Part shown: positions 6,518 through 7,675 of the stretch, piece after piece
How positions within the stretch are numbered: position 1 is the stretch's first letter
How the letters are laid out: each line of letters opens with the position of its first letter
From: an uncultured Clostridia bacterium
GTDB taxonomy: Bacteria; Bacillota; Clostridia; Oscillospirales; Acutalibacteraceae
Direction of reading: 5' to 3'
DNA: 7,675 bases
Assembly: GCA_946006915.1 (NCBI GenBank)
Contig: CAMFZK010000044.1
Span: 1-7,675 of the forward strand
Position numbers and translations under genes: made by a program
The notes under the pieces: generated by a model
Database searches by the model: none
Told to the model about the DNA's origin: nothing
Seen by the model: only the letters and a program-made list of their open reading frames with translations

Positions 6518-7436
6518 GCAAAACTTCCTTTACACTTATAAACTGTATTTTACCGCCGTGAATTTTAGGCAGTAATGCCACAAATGAAACCGCACCGCTT
6601 TTTAAAAGGTTATATGTTACGTTTCTTTGGGTAAGTTCTTGCAGACAACCTATATGTGCCGTGGTTATAATATCAACCCCCGAACAAAAACAGTCGCTCA
6701 CGCTTTTAAGTTCGCTTAATGTGCCTATCTCGTCAAAGGCAATAACTTCGGGAAACATTGTACGAAGTGCAATTTCTATTCCCGCCGCCTTGTCCTTGCA
6801 AAGAAGTACATCGGTAGCATATCCTAAATCGGTACCTTTGTTTCCTTTGCCGGTTCCCGAAATTTCGTTACGGCTGTCTATTACGCAAATTCGTTTAATA
6901 CGTCCTGTATTTCCTTGTGACAGTTGACGTACTAAATCCCTTAAAACCGTGGTTTTACCGCTGCAGGGTGGACCTGCAATTAAAAGTCCGCCACAGGTGT
7001 AATTTTTAACTATTTCATTTGCCGAACCGATAATCTCCCGTGCAATTCTAATATTTACCGAAGAAACATTACTTAAAAAACCGCTGTCGCTCAAATTTCC
7101 GCAAATACCGGCACGGCAACCGTTTTTCATAGTAATATAGCCGTTTTTCAGTTCCTTTTCGTGGGCGTAAACCGAATTGTTGCAAAGTTTTTTAAAGGTT
7201 TCGTCTAAATCATTTTGTGTAATTTTTATTAAGTCCCCCGAAATAAAAAATTGGGTTTTTCCGTTTTCACGCAAAAATACCGTTTCGCCCTTTACGGTAA
7301 GTGCCAGCGGAAGTCCCAAACGCAACCGTATTTCCGAAACATTTGATTTAACACACAAAGAAAGGTTTTGGAATGTGGGAATAAGCCGTTCGGGCAGGGC
7401 GTAAAGCACACTATCAAAATTTTTTTCGTTTTCCAT
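6501..7436 (-). CDS. spoIIIAA: Stage III sporulation protein AA (SpoIIIAA), channel ATPase
   Basis: The cytoplasmic ATPase of the channel, similar to type II/IV secretion and pilus ATPases. Length is 311 residues (307 in B. subtilis). Seen: an N-terminal domain with VSEIRLRLGLPLAL (33-46); Walker A GPPCSGKT at 155-162; Walker B VIAFDEIG at 231-238; and TTAH at 258-261. All catalytic motifs are intact. I chose the ATG at 7436 because AGGTG lies 6 bases upstream on the - strand. An upstream ATG at 7493 would add 19 residues, but it lies upstream of the sigma-E-type promoter and has no family-like sequence. First gene of an eight-gene operon; its end overlaps spoIIIAB by 17 bases. Confidence 0.95.
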   Translation of the reverse strand: MENEKNFDSVLYALPERLIPTFQNLSLCVKSNVSEIRLRLGLPLALTVKGETVFLRENGKTQFFISGDLIKITQNDLDETFKKLCNNSVYAHEKELKNGYITMKNGCRAGICGNLSDSGFLSNVSSVNIRIAREIIGSANEIVKNYTCGGLLIAGPPCSGKTTVLRDLVRQLSQGNTGRIKRICVIDSRNEISGTGKGNKGTDLGYATDVLLCKDKAAGIEIALRTMFPEVIAFDEIGTLSELKSVSDCFCSGVDIITTAHIGCLQELTQRNVTYNLLKSGAVSFVALLPKIHGGKIQFISVKEVLRDRAV

Positions 7437-7442
7437 TATTTT

Positions 7443-7448
7443 CACCTC
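7443..7448 (-). promoter_or_regulatory. Ribosome binding site deciding the spoIIIAA start
   Basis: On the - strand GAGGTG at 7443-7448 is followed by AAAATA and the ATG at 7436. This selects the internal start over the upstream ATG at 7493, which has no such site. Confidence 0.8.
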
Positions 7449-7453
7449 GCTAA

Positions 7454-7482
7454 ATTGTATGAGGTGGTTGTCCAAAATAGTA
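7454..7482 (-). promoter_or_regulatory. Sigma-E-type promoter of the spoIIIA operon
   Basis: Read on the - strand: -35 TACTATT at 7476-7482 (six of seven positions of the B. subtilis sigma-E consensus KMATATT), a 14-base spacer, and -10 CATACAAT at 7454-7461, a full match to CATACAnT. Spacing and sequence are as expected for the mother-cell factor sigma E, which drives spoIIIA in B. subtilis. The predicted start site near 7447 lies at the edge of the ribosome binding site, giving a leader of only about 11 bases. Confidence 0.85.
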
Positions 7483-7675
7483 CAAAAACGCAAGGAAAAT
7501 TTTACAGATATTAGCTATAATGCGGAAAATGTCGAATTAGGGAAAAAACTACTTGAAAAATAAAAATTATAATGATATACTTGTATACAAATTTAATATC
7601 TATGCGACGTTTGCAGAAACTGCAATTCCTGCGGTAACTGTGAACCGATAGAACTTTGGAGAATCCCGTTTTTTA
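7483..7675. other. Unassigned right-edge sequence with a palindrome, small hairpins and a Cys-periodic frame
   Basis: I find no convincing gene here. Seen: a perfect 10-bp palindrome TTGTATACAA at 7581-7590; a hairpin TTGCAG-AAA-CTGCAA at 7611-7625; a weaker CGGT/ACCG pair at 7632-7647. In one + frame TGC or TGT recurs every 9 bases from 7603 to 7641, encoding CDVCRNCNSCGNC and staying open to the window end, but a stop at 7594-7596 precedes it and there is no start codon. Composition from about 7600 is more GC-rich than the AT-rich stretch before it. It could be the end of a structured RNA, a broken small gene or part of a gene outside the window. Confidence 0.3.

Noticed and set aside
7437..7493. 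Longer N-terminus for SpoIIIAA from an ATG at 7493
   Set aside because: It would place the start upstream of the sigma-E-type promoter and lacks a ribosome site; the ATG at 7436 has a good one and gives the usual family length.
7459..7563. Small + strand frame of 34 codons (MRWLSKIVQK...)
   Set aside because: No ribosome site, it begins inside the spoIIIA promoter on the other strand, and it has no recognisable motif. Its end looks protein-like, but that is not enough.
7553..7651. + strand frame from TTG at 7553 (32 codons)
   Set aside because: A poor start with a weak AGGG 10 bases upstream; it competes with two other equally short frames, so none can be preferred.
7626..7675. tRNA or terminator reading of the right-edge hairpins and final T-run
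   Set aside because: No acceptor stem or T-arm pattern, and no stable hairpin directly precedes the T-run at 7669-7674.

Overview
The window reads as a chromosomal segment of a low-GC, endospore-forming Firmicute, most likely a Clostridia member. The main evidence is a complete eight-gene spoIIIA operon (spoIIIAA to spoIIIAH), which is restricted to endospore formers. AT-rich spacers, strong Shine-Dalgarno sites and the small sizes of several SpoIIIA subunits fit the same picture. I cannot name a genus from the sequence.

Layout. Positions 82-2437 on the + strand carry two genes overlapping by 20 bases: an alanine/glycine:cation symporter (AGCS family) and an M24B Xaa-Pro aminopeptidase (YqhT/PepP type) with all metal ligands intact. 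A perfect 16-bp hairpin at 2443-2479 ends this unit. It also ends the leftward unit that faces it, so it is a shared terminator between convergent transcripts. On the - strand, read right to left from 7436 to 2491, come spoIIIAA, AB, AC, AD, AE, AF, AG and AH, then a small Asp23/YqhY-family gene. The spoIIIA genes are packed with overlaps of 4-17 bases or gaps of 1-9 bases. The Asp23 gene stands 71 bases further on and has its own sigma-A-like promoter. The right edge (7437-7675) holds a very good sigma-E-type promoter for spoIIIA, followed by about 190 bases I cannot assign.

How the genes work together. In Bacillus subtilis, sigma E in the mother cell switches on spoIIIA. The products build the SpoIIIA-SpoIIQ channel across the two membranes around the forespore. 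SpoIIIAA is the ATPase, AB, AC, AD and AE are membrane components resembling secretion-system parts, and AF, AG and AH carry ring-building domains in the intermembrane space. All eight components are present here with key motifs intact, so the channel is expected to work. AB, AF, AG and AH are clearly shorter than the B. subtilis proteins. The aminopeptidase P and Asp23/YqhY genes are usual companions of spoIIIA in Firmicutes, but here the peptidase lies downstream on the opposite strand, paired with a symporter, and no efp is visible.

This is mainly a known, conserved locus. The points worth a second look are the short-leader sigma-E promoter, the complete absence of GATC in 7.7 kb, the regular CxxC spacing in one frame at the right edge, and the rearranged peptidase context. 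I found no new multi-gene system.
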